In this document: piece by piece, positions 22,338 to 35,474 of the stretch
Position numbering within the stretch: the stretch's first letter is position 1
Layout: every line of letters starts with the position of its first letter
From: Styela clava
Taxonomy: Eukaryota > Chordata > Ascidiacea > Stolidobranchia > Styelidae
Length of the DNA: 64,000 nucleotides
NCBI RefSeq assembly: GCF_964204865.1
Contig: NC_135254.1
Coordinates: forward strand, 4,221,001-4,285,000
Reading direction: 5' to 3'
The notes under the pieces: generated by a model
Databases searched by the model: none
Told to the model about the DNA's origin: nothing
What the model saw: the letters and a program-made list of their open reading frames with translations, nothing else
Made by a program: the position numbers and the translations under genes

Positions 22338-22926
22338 TTATATATTTGCTCACGACCAATATCCTGTTGGCTTACGAGTTAGGTCAATGAGCGGCCACGT
22401 TGCTTTCATTAGTTGTGGCCTTATTGATCCTCGTTTGGGTGTGGTATATTTCTCATGAACAATCTTACAATCCATTCATTGATATTATTCCATGACATGC
22501 CTTGCCATTATCCAAGTTATTTCCTTTATCCAACCGTCTCTAGATTGATTCCTTATTTGCAGTTCCACATTCAGATTGTGTTGCCATTGATTGAGCAATA
22601 GAATGAGCGCCAAGATTTGGAAGTATCATTGTTTGCTGTCCAAGGTATGTATCGGGGCTGCGGCTCTTTGTTTATAGTTTAATATTTCAACCCCTGGTCC
22701 TTGCTATTTCTTGTAAAGTTGTTCAGCTTCATTCTGCATCGGATGGCAAAAAACTCACGATGTATCACATAAAAGATTTGAACGCAATGAATCGTATTCT
22801 ACGTTACTGACAGACGAATCAATTAAAATTGCAACTTTTGCACATATCGTTTTTATTGTGGAGAACTTCTTCTCAACGTTTAGCATAGAACATTCATTCA
22901 TGATGCGCAACCAATCGTCACAAACC

Positions 22927-23089
22927 ATACTTACCTGACGAGGCAGTCAACCGCGATCACGAAGGCGGTTCTGCCTAGGCGAGGTTTAGTCATTGCACCC
23001 AGACTAAATTGACCCTAGCGATTATCCCAAATGTGGATAACTCGGTCGTGTAATTTCTGCTAGTGGGGACTGCGTTCGCGCTATCCCTT
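22927..23089 (+). ncRNA. U1: U1 snRNA, copy 32 (canonical)
   Basis: Identical to copy 1. Promoter P2g. Its promoter-less counterpart is copy 42. Confidence 0.95.
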
Positions 23090-23665
23090 TTATATACTTG
23101 CTCACTACCAATAATCTTGTTGTCTTTCGAGTTAGGTCAAAGAGCGGCCACGCTGCTTTCATTAGTTGTGGCCGTATTGATCCTCGTTTGGGTGTGTTAT
23201 ATTTCTCATGACCAATCTTACAATCCATTTATTGATATTATTCCATGACATGCTTTGCCATTATCCAAGTTATCCCTTTATCCAACCGTCCTTGCTTGCA
23301 GTTCCACATTCAGATTGTGTTGCCATTGATTGAGCAATAGAATGAGCGCCTAGTTTCGGAAATATCGTTATTCTCTGTTTAGGGTACGTATCGGAGCTGC
23401 GGCTCTTTGTTTATAGTTTAATGTTTCAACCCCTGGTCCTTGCTATTTCTTGTAAAGTTGTTCAGCTTCATTCTGCATCGGATGGCAAAAAACTCACGAT
23501 GTATCACATAAAAGATTTGAACGCAATGAATCGTATTCTACGTTACTGACAGACGAATCAATTAAAATTGCAACTTTTGCACATATCGTTTTTATTGTTG
23601 AGAACTTCTTTTCAACATTTAGCATAGAACATTCATTCATGATGCGCAACCAATCGTCACAAATC

Positions 23666-23828
23666 ATACTTACCTGACGGGGCAGTCAACCGTGATCACG
23701 TGGGCGGTTCTGCCTAGGCGAGGTTTAGTCATTGCACCCAGACTAAATTGACCCTAGCGATTATCCCAAATGTAGATAACTCGGTCGTGTAATTTCTGCT
23801 AGTGGGGACTGCGTTCGCGCTATCCCTT
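23666..23828 (+). ncRNA. U1: U1 snRNA, copy 33 (loop I double variant)
   Basis: A15G, C28U, A36U, A37G and G109A. Two adjacent changes turn the U1-70K loop into GAUCACGUGG. Promoter P7. Confidence 0.9.
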
Positions 23829-24417
23829 TTATATATTTGCTTACGACCAATATCCTGTTAGCTTACGAGTTAGGTCAATGAGCGGCCACGTTGCTTTCAT
23901 TAGTTGTGGCCGTATTGATCCTCGTTTGGGTGTGGTATATTTCTCATGACCAATCTTACAATCCATTCATTGATATTATTCCATGACATGCCTTGCCATT
24001 ATCCAAGTTATTTCCTTTATCCAACCGTCTCTAGATTGATTCCTTATTTGCAGTTCCACATTCAGATTTTGTTGCCATTGATTGAGCAATAGAATGAGCG
24101 CCAAGATTTGGAAGTATCATTGTTTGCTGTCCAAGGTACGTATCGGGGCTGCGGCTCTTTGTTTATAGTTTATTATTTCAACCCTTGGTCCTTGCTATTT
24201 CTTGTAAAGTTGTTCAGCTTCATTCTGCATCGGATGGCAAAAAACTCACGATGTATCACATAAAAGATTTGAACGCAATGAATCGTATTCTACGTTACTG
24301 ACAGACGAATCAATTAAAATTGCAACTTTTGCACATATCGTTTTTATTGTTGAGAACTTCTTCTCAACGTTTAGCATAGAACATTCATTCATGATGCGCA
24401 ACCAATCGTCACAAACC

Positions 24418-24580
24418 ATACTTACCTGACGAGGCAGTCAACCGCGATCACGAAGGCGGTTCTGCCTAGGCGAGGTTTAGTCATTGCACCCAGACTAAAT
24501 TGACCCTAGCGGTTATCCCAAATGTGGATAACTCGGTCGTGTAATTTCTGCTAGTGGGGACTGCGTTCGCGCTATCCCTT
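24418..24580 (+). ncRNA. U1: U1 snRNA, copy 34 (trimer unit 1)
   Basis: Single change A95G at the foot of stem III. Promoter P2t. Confidence 0.93.
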
Positions 24581-25172
24581 TTATATATTTGCTCACGACC
24601 AATATCCTGTTGGCTTACGGGTTAGGTCAATGAGCGGCCACGTTGCTTTCATTAGTTGTGGCCGTATTTGATCCTCGTTTGGGTGTGGTATATTTCTCAT
24701 GAACAATCTTACAATCCATTCATTGATATTACTCCATGACATGCCTTGCCATTATCCAAGTTATTTGCCTCATCCAACCGTCTCTAGATTGATTCCTTAT
24801 TTGCAGTTCCACATTCAGATTGTGTTGCCATTGATTGAGCAATAGAATGAGCGCCAAGATTTGGAAGTATAATTGTTTGCTGTCCAAGGGTACGTATTGG
24901 GGCTGTGGCTCTTTGTTTATAGTTTATTATTTTAAACCCTGGCTCTTTGCTATTTCTTGTAAAGTTGTTCAGCTTCATTCTGCATCGGATGGCAAAGAAC
25001 TCGCGATGTATCACATAAAAGATTTGAACGCAATGAATCGTATTCTACGTTACTGACAGACGAATCAATTAAAATTGCAACTTTTGCACATATCGTTTTT
25101 ATTGTTGAGAACTTCTTCTCAACGTTTAGCATAGAACATTCATTCATGATGCGCAACCAATCGTCACAAATC

Positions 25173-25335
25173 ATACTTACCTGACGGGGCAGTCAACCGT
25201 GATCACGTAGGCGGTTCTGCCTAGGCGAGGTTTAGTCATTGCACCCAGACTAAATTGACCCTAGCGATTATCCCAAATGTGGATAACTCGGTCGTGTAAT
25301 TTCTGCTAGTGGGGACTGCGTTCGCGCTATCCATT
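25173..25335 (+). ncRNA. U1: U1 snRNA, copy 35 (loop I variant; trimer unit 2)
   Basis: A15G, C28U, A36U, C161A. Promoter P2t rather than the P1 of copy 25. Confidence 0.9.
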
Positions 25336-25870
25336 TTGTATATTTGCTCACTACCAATAATCCTGTTGGCTTTCGAGTTAGGTCAATGAGCGGCCACGTT
25401 GCTTTCATTAGTTGTGGCCGTATTGATCCTCGTATAGGTGTGTTATATTTCTCATGACCAATCTTACAATCCATTTATTGATATTATTCCATGACATGCC
25501 TTGCCATTATCCAAGTTATTTTCTTTATCCAACCGTCTCTAGATTGATTCCTTATTTGCAGTTCCACATTCAGATTGTGTTGCCATTGATTGAGCAATAG
25601 AATGATCGCCAAGATTTGGAAGTATCATTGTTTGCTGTCCAAGGTACGTATTGGGGTTCAGCTACATTCTGCATCGGATGGCAAAGAACTCGCGATGTAT
25701 CACATAAAAGATTTGAACGCAATGAATCGTATTCTACGTTACTGACAGACGAATCAATTAAAATTGCAAATTTTGCACATATCGTTTTTATTGTTGAGAT
25801 TGTTGAGAACTTCTTCTCAACATTTAGCATAGAACATTCATTCATGATGCGCAACCAATCGTCACAAATC

Positions 25871-26017
25871 ATACTTACCTGACGAGGCAGTCAACCGCGA
25901 TCACGAAGACGGTTCTGCCTAGGCGAGGTTTGGTCATTGCACCCAGACTAAATTGACCCTAGCGATTATCCCAAATGTAGATAACTCGGTCGCGTAATTT
26001 CTGCTAGTGGGGACTGC
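25871..26017 (+). pseudogene. U1: U1 snRNA lacking stem-loop IV, copy 36 (trimer unit 3)
   Basis: Same 28-bp loss as copy 26. Also G39A, A62G, G109A and U123C. Promoter P1 with the 9-bp duplication. Confidence 0.88.
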
Positions 26018-26594
26018 TTACGACCAATATCCTGTTAGCTTACGAGTTAGGTCAATGAGCGGCCACGTTGCTTTCATTAGTTGTGGTCGTATTGATCCTC
26101 GTTTGGGTGTGGTATATTTCTCATGACCAATCTTACAATCCATTCATTGATATTATTCCATGACATGCCTTGCCATTATCCAAGTTATTTCCTTTATCCA
26201 ACCGTCTCTAGATTGATTCCTTATTTGCAGTTCCACATTCAGATTGTGTTGCCATTGATTGAGCAATAGAATGAGCGCCAAGATTTGGAAGTATCATTGT
26301 TTGCTGTCCAAGGTACGTATCGGGGCTGCGGCTCTTTGTTTATAGTTTAATATTTCAACCCCTGGTCCTTGCTATTTCTTGTAAAGTTGTTCAGCTTCAT
26401 TTTGCATCGGATGGCAAAAAACTCACGATGTATCACATAAAAGATTTGAACGCAATGAATCGTATTCTACGTTACTGACAGACGAATCAATTAAAATTGC
26501 AACTTTTGCACATATCGTTTTTATTGTTGAGAACTTCTTCTCAACGTTTAGCATAGAACATTCATTTATGATGCGCAACCAATCGTCACAAACC

Positions 26595-26757
26595 ATACTT
26601 ACCTGACGAGGCAGTCAACCGCGATCACGAAGGCGGTTCTGCCTAGGCGAGGTTTAGTCATTGCACCCAGACTAAATTGACCCTAGCGATTATCCCAAAT
26701 GTGGATAACTCGGTCGTGTAATTTCTGCTAGTGGGGACTGCGTTCGCGCTATCCCTT
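26595..26757 (+). ncRNA. U1: U1 snRNA, copy 37 (canonical; trimer unit 1)
   Basis: Identical to copy 1. Promoter P2t with CATTTATG at the PSEB position. Confidence 0.95.
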
Positions 26758-27349
26758 TTATATATTTGCTCACGACCAATATCCTGTTGGCTTACGGGTT
26801 AGGTCAATGAGCGGCCACGTTGCTTTCATTAGTTGTGGCCGTATTTGATCCTCGTTTGGGTGTGGTATATTTCTCATGAACAATCTTACAATCCATTCAT
26901 TGATATTGCTCCATGACATGCCTTGCCATTATCCAAGTTATTTGCCTCATCCAACCGTCTCTAGATTGATTCCTTATTTGCAGTTCCACATTCAGATTGT
27001 GTTGCCATTGATTGAGCAATAGAATGAGCGCCAAGATTTGGAAGTATAATTGTTTGCTGTCCAAGGGTACGTATTGGGGCTGTGGCTCTTTGTTTATAGT
27101 TTATTATTTTAAACCCTGGCTCTTTGCTATTTCTTGTAAAGTTGTTCAGCTTCATTCTGCATCGGATGGCAAAGAACTCGCGATGTATCACATAAAAGAT
27201 TTGAACGCAATGAATCGTATTCTACGTTACTGACAGACGAATCAATTAAAATTGCAACTTTTGCACATATCGTTTTTATTGTTGAGAACTTCTTCTCAAC
27301 ATTTAGCATAGAACATTCATTCATGATGCGCAACCAATCGTCACAAATC

Positions 27350-27512
27350 ATACTTACCTGACGGGGCAGTCAACCGTGATCACGTAGGCGGTTCTGCCTA
27401 GGCGAGGTTTAGTCATTGCACCCAGACTAAATTGACCCTAGCGATTATCCCAAATGTGGATAACTCGGTCGTGTAATTTCTGCTAGTGGGGACTGCGTTC
27501 GCGCTATCCATT
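27350..27512 (+). ncRNA. U1: U1 snRNA, copy 38 (loop I variant; trimer unit 2)
   Basis: A15G, C28U, A36U, C161A. Promoter P1. Confidence 0.9.
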
Positions 27513-28047
27513 TTGTATATTTGCTCACTACCAATAATCCTGTTGGCTTTCGAGTTAGGTCAATGAGCGGCCACGTTGCTTTCATTAGTTGTGGCCGTAT
27601 TGATCCTCGTATAGGTGTGTTATATTTCTCATGACCAATCTTACAATCCATTTATTGATATTATTCCATGACATGCCTTGCCATTATCCAAGTTATTTTC
27701 TTTATCCAACCGTCTCTAGATTGATTCCTTATTTGCAGTTCCACATTCAGATTGTGTTGCCATTGATTGAGCAATAGAATGATCGCCAAGATTTGGAAGT
27801 ATCATTGTTTGCTGTCCAAGGTACGTATTGGGGTTCAGCTACATTCTGCATTGGATGGCAAAGAACTCGCGATGTATCACATAAAAGATTTGAACGCAAT
27901 GAATCGTATTCTACGTTACTGACAGACGAATCAATTAAAATTGCAAATTTTGCACATATCGTTTTTATTGTTGAGATTGTTGAGAACTTCTTCTCAACAT
28001 TTAGCATAGAACATTCATTCATGATGCGCAACCAATCGTCACAAATC

Positions 28048-28194
28048 ATACTTACCTGACGAGGCAGTCAACCGCGATCACGAAGACGGTTCTGCCTAGG
28101 CGAGGTTTAGTCATTGCACCCAGACTAAATTGACCCTAGCGATTATCCCAAATGTAGATAACTCGGTCGTGTAATTTCTGCTAGTGGGGACTGC
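28048..28194 (+). pseudogene. U1: U1 snRNA lacking stem-loop IV, copy 39 (trimer unit 3)
   Basis: 28-bp loss as copy 26, plus G39A and G109A. Promoter P1 with the 9-bp duplication. Confidence 0.88.
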
Positions 28195-28771
28195 TTACGA
28201 CCAATATCCTGTTAGCTTACGAGTTAGGTCAATGAGCGGCCACGTTGCTTTCATTAGTTGTGGTCGTATTGATCCTCGTTTGGGTGTGGTATATTTCTCA
28301 TGACCAATCTTACAATCCATTCATTGATATTATTCCATGACATGCCTTGCCATTATCCAAGTTATTTCCTTTATCCAACCGTCTCTAGATTGATTCCTTA
28401 TTTGCAGTTCCACATTCAGATTGTGTTGCCATTGATTGAGCAATAGAATGAGCGCCAAGATTTGGAAGTATCATTGTTTGCTGTCCAAGGTACGTATCGG
28501 GGCTGCGGCTCTTTGTTTATAGTTTAATATTTCAACCCCTGGTCCTTGCTATTTCTTGTAAAGTTGTTCAGCTTCATTCTGCATCGGATGGCAAAAAACT
28601 CACGATGTATCACATAAAAGATTTGAACGCAATGAATCGTATTCTACGTTACTGACAGACGAATCAATTAAAATTGCAACTTTTGCACATATCGTTTTTA
28701 TTGTTGAGAACTTCTCCTCAACATTTAGCATAGAACATTCATTCATGATGCGCAACCAATCGTCACAAACC

Positions 28772-28934
28772 ATACTTACCTGACGAGGCAGTCAACCGCG
28801 ATCACGAAGGCGGTTCTGCCTAGGCGAGGTTTAGTCATTGCACCCAGACTAAATTGACCCTAGCGATTATCCCAAATGTGGATAACTCGGTCGTGTAATT
28901 TCTGCTAGTGGGGACTGCGTTCGCGCTATCCCTT
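28772..28934 (+). ncRNA. U1: U1 snRNA, copy 40 (canonical)
   Basis: Identical to copy 1. Promoter P6, matching copy 29 exactly 8088 bp upstream. Confidence 0.95.
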
Positions 28935-29510
28935 TTATATATTTGCTCACTACCAATAATCTTGATGTCTTTCGAGTTAGGTCAAAGAGCGGCCACGCTG
29001 CTTTCATTAATTGTGGCCGTATTGATCCTCGTTTGGGTGTGTTATATTTCTCATGACCAATCTTACAATCCATTTATTGATATTATTCCATGACATGCTT
29101 TGCCATTATCCAAGTTATCCCTTTATCCAATCGTCCTTGCTTGCAGTTCCACATTCAGATTGTGTTGCCATTGATTGAGCAATAGAATGAGCGCCTAGTT
29201 TCGGAAATATCGTTATTCTCTGTTTAGGGTACGTATCGGAGCTGCGGCTCTTTGTTTATAGTTTAATGTTTCAACCCCTGGTCCTTGCTATTTCTTGTAA
29301 AGTTGTTCAGCTTCATTCTGCATCGGATGGCAAAAAACTCACGATGTATCACATAAAAGATTTGAACGCAATGAATCGTATTCTACGTTACTGACAGACG
29401 AATCAATTAAAATTGCAACTTTTGCACATATCGTTTTTATTGTTGAGAACTTCTTCTCAACATTTAGCATAGAACATTCATTCATGATGCGCAACCAATC
29501 GTCACAAATC

Positions 29511-29673
29511 AAACTTACCTGACGGGGCAGTCAACCGTGATCACGTAGGCGGTTCTGCCTAGGCGAGGTTTAGTCATTGCACCCAGACTAAATTGACCCT
29601 AGCGATTATCCCAAATGTAGATAACTCGGTCGTGTAATTTCTGCTAGTGGGGACTGCGTTCGCGCTATCCCTT
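29511..29673 (+). ncRNA. U1: U1 snRNA, copy 41 (AAAC 5' end, loop I variant)
   Basis: U2A, A15G, C28U, A36U, G109A, as copy 30. Promoter P1. Confidence 0.9.
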
Positions 29674-30206
29674 TTATATATTTGCTTACGACCAATATCC
29701 TGTTAGCTTACGAGTTAGGTAAATGAGCGGCCACGTTGCTTTCATTAGTTGTGGCCGTATTGATCCTCGTTTGGGTGTGGTATATTTCTCATGACCAATC
29801 TTACAATCCATTCATCGATATTATTCCATGACATGCCTTGCCATTATCCAAGTTATTTCCTTTATCCAACCGTCTCTAGATTGATTCCTTATTTGCAGTT
29901 CCACATTCAGATTGTGTTGCCATTGATTGAGCAATAGAATGAGCGCCAAGATTTGGAAGTATCATTGTTTGCTGCCCAAGGTACGTATCGGGGCTGCGGC
30001 TCTTTGTTTATAGTTTAATATTTCAACCCCTGGTCCTTGCTATTTCTTGTAAAGTTGTTCAGCTTCATTCTGCATCGGATGGCAAAAAACTCACGATGTA
30101 TCACATAAAATATTTGAACGCAATGAATCGTATTCTACGTTACTGACAGACGAATCAATTAAAATTGCAACTTTTATTCATGATGCGCAACCAATCGTCA
30201 CAAACC

Positions 30207-30369
30207 ATACTTACCTGACGAGGCAGTCAACCGCGATCACGAAGGCGGTTCTGCCTAGGCGAGGTTTAGTCATTGCACCCAGACTAAATTGACCCTAGCG
30301 ATTATCCCAAATGTGGATAACTCGGTCGTGTAATTTCTGCTAGTGGGGACTGCGTTCGCGCTATCCCTT
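30207..30369 (+). pseudogene. U1: Canonical U1 snRNA sequence without a PSEA, copy 42
   Basis: The RNA sequence is identical to copy 1, but upstream AACTTTT at about 30175 joins directly to ATTCATGATGCG. This removes 56 bp including the whole PSEA-like element and half of the palindrome. Compared with 20690-28777, the join reflects loss of 808 bp: one whole unit (copy 31) plus these 56 bp. The gene is probably silent unless read from outside. An assembly error is the main alternative. Confidence 0.85.
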
Positions 30370-30945
30370 TTATATACTTGCTCACTACCAATAATCTTGT
30401 TGTCTTTCGAGTTAGGTCAAAGAGCGGCCACGCTGCTTTCATTAGTTGTGGCCGTATTGATCCTCGTTTGGGTGTGTTATATTTCTCATGACCAATCTTA
30501 CAATCCATTTATTGATATTATTCCATGACATGCTTTGCCATTATCCAAGTTATCCCTTTATCCAACCGTCCTTGCTTGCAGTTCCACATTCAGATTGTGT
30601 TGCCATTGATTGAGCAATAGAATGAGCGCCTAGTTTCGGAAATATCGTTATTCTCTGTTTAGGGTACGTATCGGAGCTGCGGCTCTTTGTTTATAGTTTA
30701 ATGTTTCAACCCCTGGTCCTTGCTATTTCTTGTAAAGTTGTTCAGCTTCATTCTGCATCGGATGGCAAAAAACTCACGATGTATCACATAAAAGATTTGA
30801 ACGCAATGAATCGTATTCTACGTTACTGACAGACGAATCAATTAAAATTGCAACTTTTGCACATATCGTTTTTATTGTTGAGAACTTCTTTTCAACATTT
30901 AGCATAGAACATTCATTCATGATGCGCAACCAATCGTCACAAATC

Positions 30946-31108
30946 ATACTTACCTGACGGGGCAGTCAACCGTGATCACGTGGGCGGTTCTGCCTAGGCG
31001 AGGTTTAGTCATTGCACCCAGACTAAATTGACCCTAGCGATTATCCCAAATGTAGATAACTCGGTCGTGTAATTTCTGCTAGTGGGGACTGCGTTCGCGC
31101 TATCCCTT
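30946..31108 (+). ncRNA. U1: U1 snRNA, copy 43 (loop I double variant)
   Basis: A15G, C28U, A36U, A37G, G109A, as copy 33. Promoter P7. Confidence 0.9.
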
Positions 31109-31697
31109 TTATATATTTGCTTACGACCAATATCCTGTTAGCTTACGAGTTAGGTCAATGAGCGGCCACGTTGCTTTCATTAGTTGTGGCCGTATTGATC
31201 CTCGTTTGGGTGTGGTATATTTCTCATGACCAATCTTACAATCCATTCATTGATATTATTCCATGACATGCCTTGCCATTATCCAAGTTATTTCCTTTAT
31301 CCAACCGTCTCTAGATTGATTCCTTATTTGCAGTTCCACATTCAGATTTTGTTGCCATTGATTGAGCAATAGAATGAGCGCCAAGATTTGGAAGTATCAT
31401 TGTTTGCTGTCCAAGGTACGTATCGGGGCTGCGGCTCTTTGTTTATAGTTTATTATTTCAACCCTTGGTCCTTGCTATTTCTTGTAAAGTTGTTCAGCTT
31501 CATTCTGCATCGGATGGCAAAAAACTCACGATGTATCACATAAAAGATTTGAACGCAATGAATCGTATTCTACGTTACTGACAGACGAATCAATTAAAAT
31601 TGCAACTTTTGCACATATCGTTTTTATTGTTGAGAACTTCTTCTCAACGTTTAGCATAGAACATTCATTCATGATGCGCAACCAATCGTCACAAACC

Positions 31698-31860
31698 ATA
31701 CTTACCTGACGAGGCAGTCAACCGCGATCACGAAGGCGGTTCTGCCTAGGCGAGGTTTAGTCATTGCACCCAGACTAAATTGACCCTAGCGGTTATCCCA
31801 AATGTGGATAACTCGGTCGTGTAATTTCTGCTAGTGGGGACTGCGTTCGCGCTATCCCTT
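31698..31860 (+). ncRNA. U1: U1 snRNA, copy 44 (trimer unit 1)
   Basis: A95G, as copy 34. Promoter P2t. Confidence 0.93.
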
Positions 31861-32452
31861 TTATATATTTGCTCACGACCAATATCCTGTTGGCTTACGG
31901 GTTAGGTCAATGAGCGGCCACGTTGCTTTCATTAGTTGTGGCCGTATTTGATCCTCGTTTGGGTGTGGTATATTTCTCATGAACAATCTTACAATCCATT
32001 CATTGATATTACTCCATGACATGCCTTGCCATTATCCAAGTTATTTGCCTCATCCAACCGTCTCTAGATTGATTCCTTATTTGCAGTTCCACATTCAGAT
32101 TGTGTTGCCATTGATTGAGCAATAGAATGAGCGCCAAGATTTGGAAGTATAATTGTTTGCTGTCCAAGGGTACGTATTGGGGCTGTGGCTCTTTGTTTGT
32201 AGTTTATTATTTTAAACCCTGGCTCTTTGCTATTTCTTGTAAAGTTGTTCAGCTTCATTCTGCATCGGATGGCAAAGAACTCGCGATGTATCACATAAAA
32301 GATTTGAACGCAATGAATCGTATTCTACGTTACTGACAGACGAATCAATTAAAATTGCAACTTTTGCACATATCGTTTTTATTGTTGAGAACTTCTTCTC
32401 AACGTTTAGCATAGAACATTCATTCATGATGCGCAACCAATCGTCACAAATC

Positions 32453-32615
32453 ATACTTACCTGACGGGGCAGTCAACCGTGATCACGTAGGCGGTTCTGC
32501 CTAGGCGAGGTTTAGTCATTGCACCCAGACTAAATTGACCCTAGCGATTATCCCAAATGTGGATAACTCGGTCGTGTAATTTCTGCTAGTGGGGACTGCG
32601 TTCGCGCTATCCATT
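32453..32615 (+). ncRNA. U1: U1 snRNA, copy 45 (loop I variant; trimer unit 2)
   Basis: A15G, C28U, A36U, C161A. Promoter P2t. Its downstream hairpin is mutated to CGGCAAC. Confidence 0.9.
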
Positions 32616-33150
32616 TTGTATATTTGCTCACTACCAATAATCCTGTTGGCTTTCGAGTTAGGTCAATGAGCGGCAACGTTGCTTTCATTAGTTGTGGCCG
32701 TATTGATCCTCGTATAGGTGTGTTATATTTCTCATGACCAATCTTACAATCCATTTATTGATATTATTCCATGACATGCCTTGCCATTATCCAAGTTATT
32801 TTCTTTATCCAACCGTCTCTAGATTGATTCCTTATTTGCAGTTCCACATTCAGATTGTGTTGCCATTGATTGAGCAATAGAATGATCGCCAAGATTTGGA
32901 AGTATCATTGTTTGCTGTCCAAGGTACGTATTGGGGTTCAGCTACATTCTGCATCGGATGGCAAAGAACTCGCGATGTATCACATAAAAGATTTGAACGC
33001 AATGAATCGTATTCTACGTTACTGACAGACGAATCAATTAAAATTGCAAATTTTGCACATATCGTTTTTATTGTTGAGATTGTTGAGAACTTCTTCTCAA
33101 CATTTAGCATAGAACATTCATTCATGATGCGCAACCAATCGTCACAAATC

Positions 33151-33297
33151 ATACTTACCTGACGAGGCAGTCAACCGCGATCACGAAGACGGTTCTGCCT
33201 AGGCGAGGTTTGGTCATTGCACCCAGACTAAATTGACCCTAGCGATTATCCCAAATGTAGATAACTCGGTCGTGTAATTTCTGCTAGTGGGGACTGC
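33151..33297 (+). pseudogene. U1: U1 snRNA lacking stem-loop IV, copy 46 (trimer unit 3)
   Basis: 28-bp loss as copy 26, with G39A, A62G and G109A; lacks the U123C of its counterpart copy 36. Promoter P1 with the 9-bp duplication. Confidence 0.88.
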
Positions 33298-33874
33298 TTA
33301 CGACCAATATCCTGTTAGCTTACGAGTTAGGTCAATGAGCGGCCACGTTGCTTTCATTAGTTGTGGTCGTATTGATCCTCGTTTGGGTGTGGTATATTTC
33401 TCATGACCAATCTTACAATCCATTCATTGATATTATTCCATGACATGCCTTGCCATTATCCAAGTTATTTCCTTTATCCAACCGTCTCTAGATTGATTCC
33501 TTATTTGCAGTTCCACATTCAGATTGTGTTGCCATTGATTGAGCAATAGAATGAGCGCCAAGATTTGGAAGTATCATTGTTTGCTGTCCAAGGTACGTAT
33601 CGGGGCTGCGGCTCTTTGTTTATAGTTTAATATTTCAACCCCTGGTCCTTGCTATTTCTTGTAAAGTTGTTCAGCTTCATTTTGCATCGGATGGCAAAAA
33701 ACTCACGATGTATCACATAAAAGATTTGAACGCAATGAATCGTATTCTACGTTACTGACAGACGAATCAATTAAAATTGCAACTTTTGCACATATCGTTT
33801 TTATTGTTGAGAACTTCTTCTCAACGTTTAGCATAGAACATTCATTTATGATGCGCAACCAATCGTCACAAACC

Positions 33875-34037
33875 ATACTTACCTGACGAGGCAGTCAACC
33901 GCGATCACGAAGGCGGTTCTGCCTAGGCGAGGTTTAGTCATTGCACCCAGACTAAATTGACCCTAGCGATTATCCCAAATGTGGATAACTCGGTCGTGTA
34001 ATTTCTGCTAGTGGGGACTGCGTTCGCGCTATCCCTT
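33875..34037 (+). ncRNA. U1: U1 snRNA, copy 47 (canonical; trimer unit 1)
   Basis: Identical to copy 1. Promoter P2t with CATTTATG, as copy 37. Confidence 0.95.
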
Positions 34038-34629
34038 TTATATATTTGCTCACGACCAATATCCTGTTGGCTTACGGGTTAGGTCAATGAGCGGCCACGT
34101 TGCTTTCATTAGTTGTGGCCGTATTTGATCCTCGTTTGGGTGTGGTATATTTCTCATGAACAATCTTACAATCCATTCATTGATATTGCTCCATGACATG
34201 CCTTGCCATTATCCAAGTTATTTGCCTCATCCAACCGTCTCTAGATTGATTCCTTATTTGCAGTTCCACATTCAGATTGTGTTGCCATTGATTGAGCAAT
34301 AGAATGAGCGCCAAGATTTGGAAGTATAATTGTTTGCTGTCCAAGGGTACGTATTGGGGCTGTGGCTCTTTGTTTATAGTTTATTATTTTAAACCCTGGC
34401 TCTTTGCTATTTCTTGTAAAGTTGTTCAGCTTCATTCTGCATCGGATGGCAAAGAACTCGCGATGTATCACATAAAAGATTTGAACGCAATGAATCGTAT
34501 TCTACGTTACTGACAGACGAATCAATTAAAATTGCAACTTTTGCACATATCGTTTTTATTGTTGAGAACTTCTTCTCAACATTTAGCATAGAACATTCAT
34601 TCATGATGCGCAACCAATCGTCACAAATC

Positions 34630-34792
34630 ATACTTACCTGACGGGGCAGTCAACCGTGATCACGTAGGCGGTTCTGCCTAGGCGAGGTTTAGTCATTGCA
34701 CCCAGACTAAATTGACCCTAGCGATTATCCCAAATGTGGATAACTCGGTCGTGTAATTTCTGCTAGTGGGGACTGCGTTCGCGCTATCCATT
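34630..34792 (+). ncRNA. U1: U1 snRNA, copy 48 (loop I variant; trimer unit 2)
   Basis: A15G, C28U, A36U, C161A. Promoter P1. Confidence 0.9.
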
Positions 34793-35327
34793 TTGTATAT
34801 TTGCTCACTACCAATAATCCTGTTGGCTTTCGAGTTAGGTCAATGAGCGGCCACGTTGCTTTCATTAGTTGTGGCCGTATTGATCCTCGTATAGGTGTGT
34901 TATATTTCTCATGACCAATCTTACAATCCATTTATTGATATTATTCCATGACATGCCTTGCCATTATCCAAGTTATTTTCTTTATCCAACCGTCTCTAGA
35001 TTGATTCCTTATTTGCAGTTCCACATTCAGATTGTGTTGCCATTGATTGAGCAATAGAATGATCGCCAAGATTTGGAAGTATCATTGTTTGCTGTCCAAG
35101 GTACGTATTGGGGTTCAGCTACATTCTGCATCGGATGGCAAAGAACTCGCGATGTATCACATAAAAGATTTGAACGCAATGAATCGTATTCTACGTTACT
35201 GACAGACGAATCAATTAAAATTGCAAATTTTGCACATATCGTTTTTATTGTTGAGATTGTTGAGAACTTCTTCTCAACATTTAGCATAGAACATTCATTC
35301 ATGATGCGCAACCAATCGTCACAAATC

Positions 35328-35474
35328 ATACTTACCTGACGAGGCAGTCAACCGCGATCACGAAGACGGTTCTGCCTAGGCGAGGTTTAGTCATTGCACC
35401 CAGACTAAATTGACCCTAGCGATTATCCCAAATGTAGATAACTCGGTCGTGTAATTTCTGCTAGTGGGGACTGC
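35328..35474 (+). pseudogene. U1: U1 snRNA lacking stem-loop IV, copy 49 (trimer unit 3)
   Basis: 28-bp loss as copy 26, plus G39A and G109A. Promoter P1 with the 9-bp duplication. Confidence 0.88.

Larger units (their letters stand above)
24424..26600 (+). repeat. Higher-order trimer, member B (2177 bp)
   Basis: Same 755+698+724 pattern; directly adjacent to member C. Confidence 0.9.
20690..28777 (+). repeat. 8088-bp block, first copy
   Basis: Eleven units (739,752,752,739,752,755,698,724,755,698,724). The following block repeats the same order of U1 haplotypes and promoter classes. Confidence 0.88.
26601..28777 (+). repeat. Higher-order trimer, member C (2177 bp)
   Basis: Same 755+698+724 pattern in tandem with member B; spacer 1 has the private GATATTGCTCC. 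Confidence 0.9.
31704..33880 (+). repeat. Higher-order trimer, member D (2177 bp)
   Basis: Duplicate of member B within the ~8-kb block; shares A95G and A62G with it. Confidence 0.9.
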
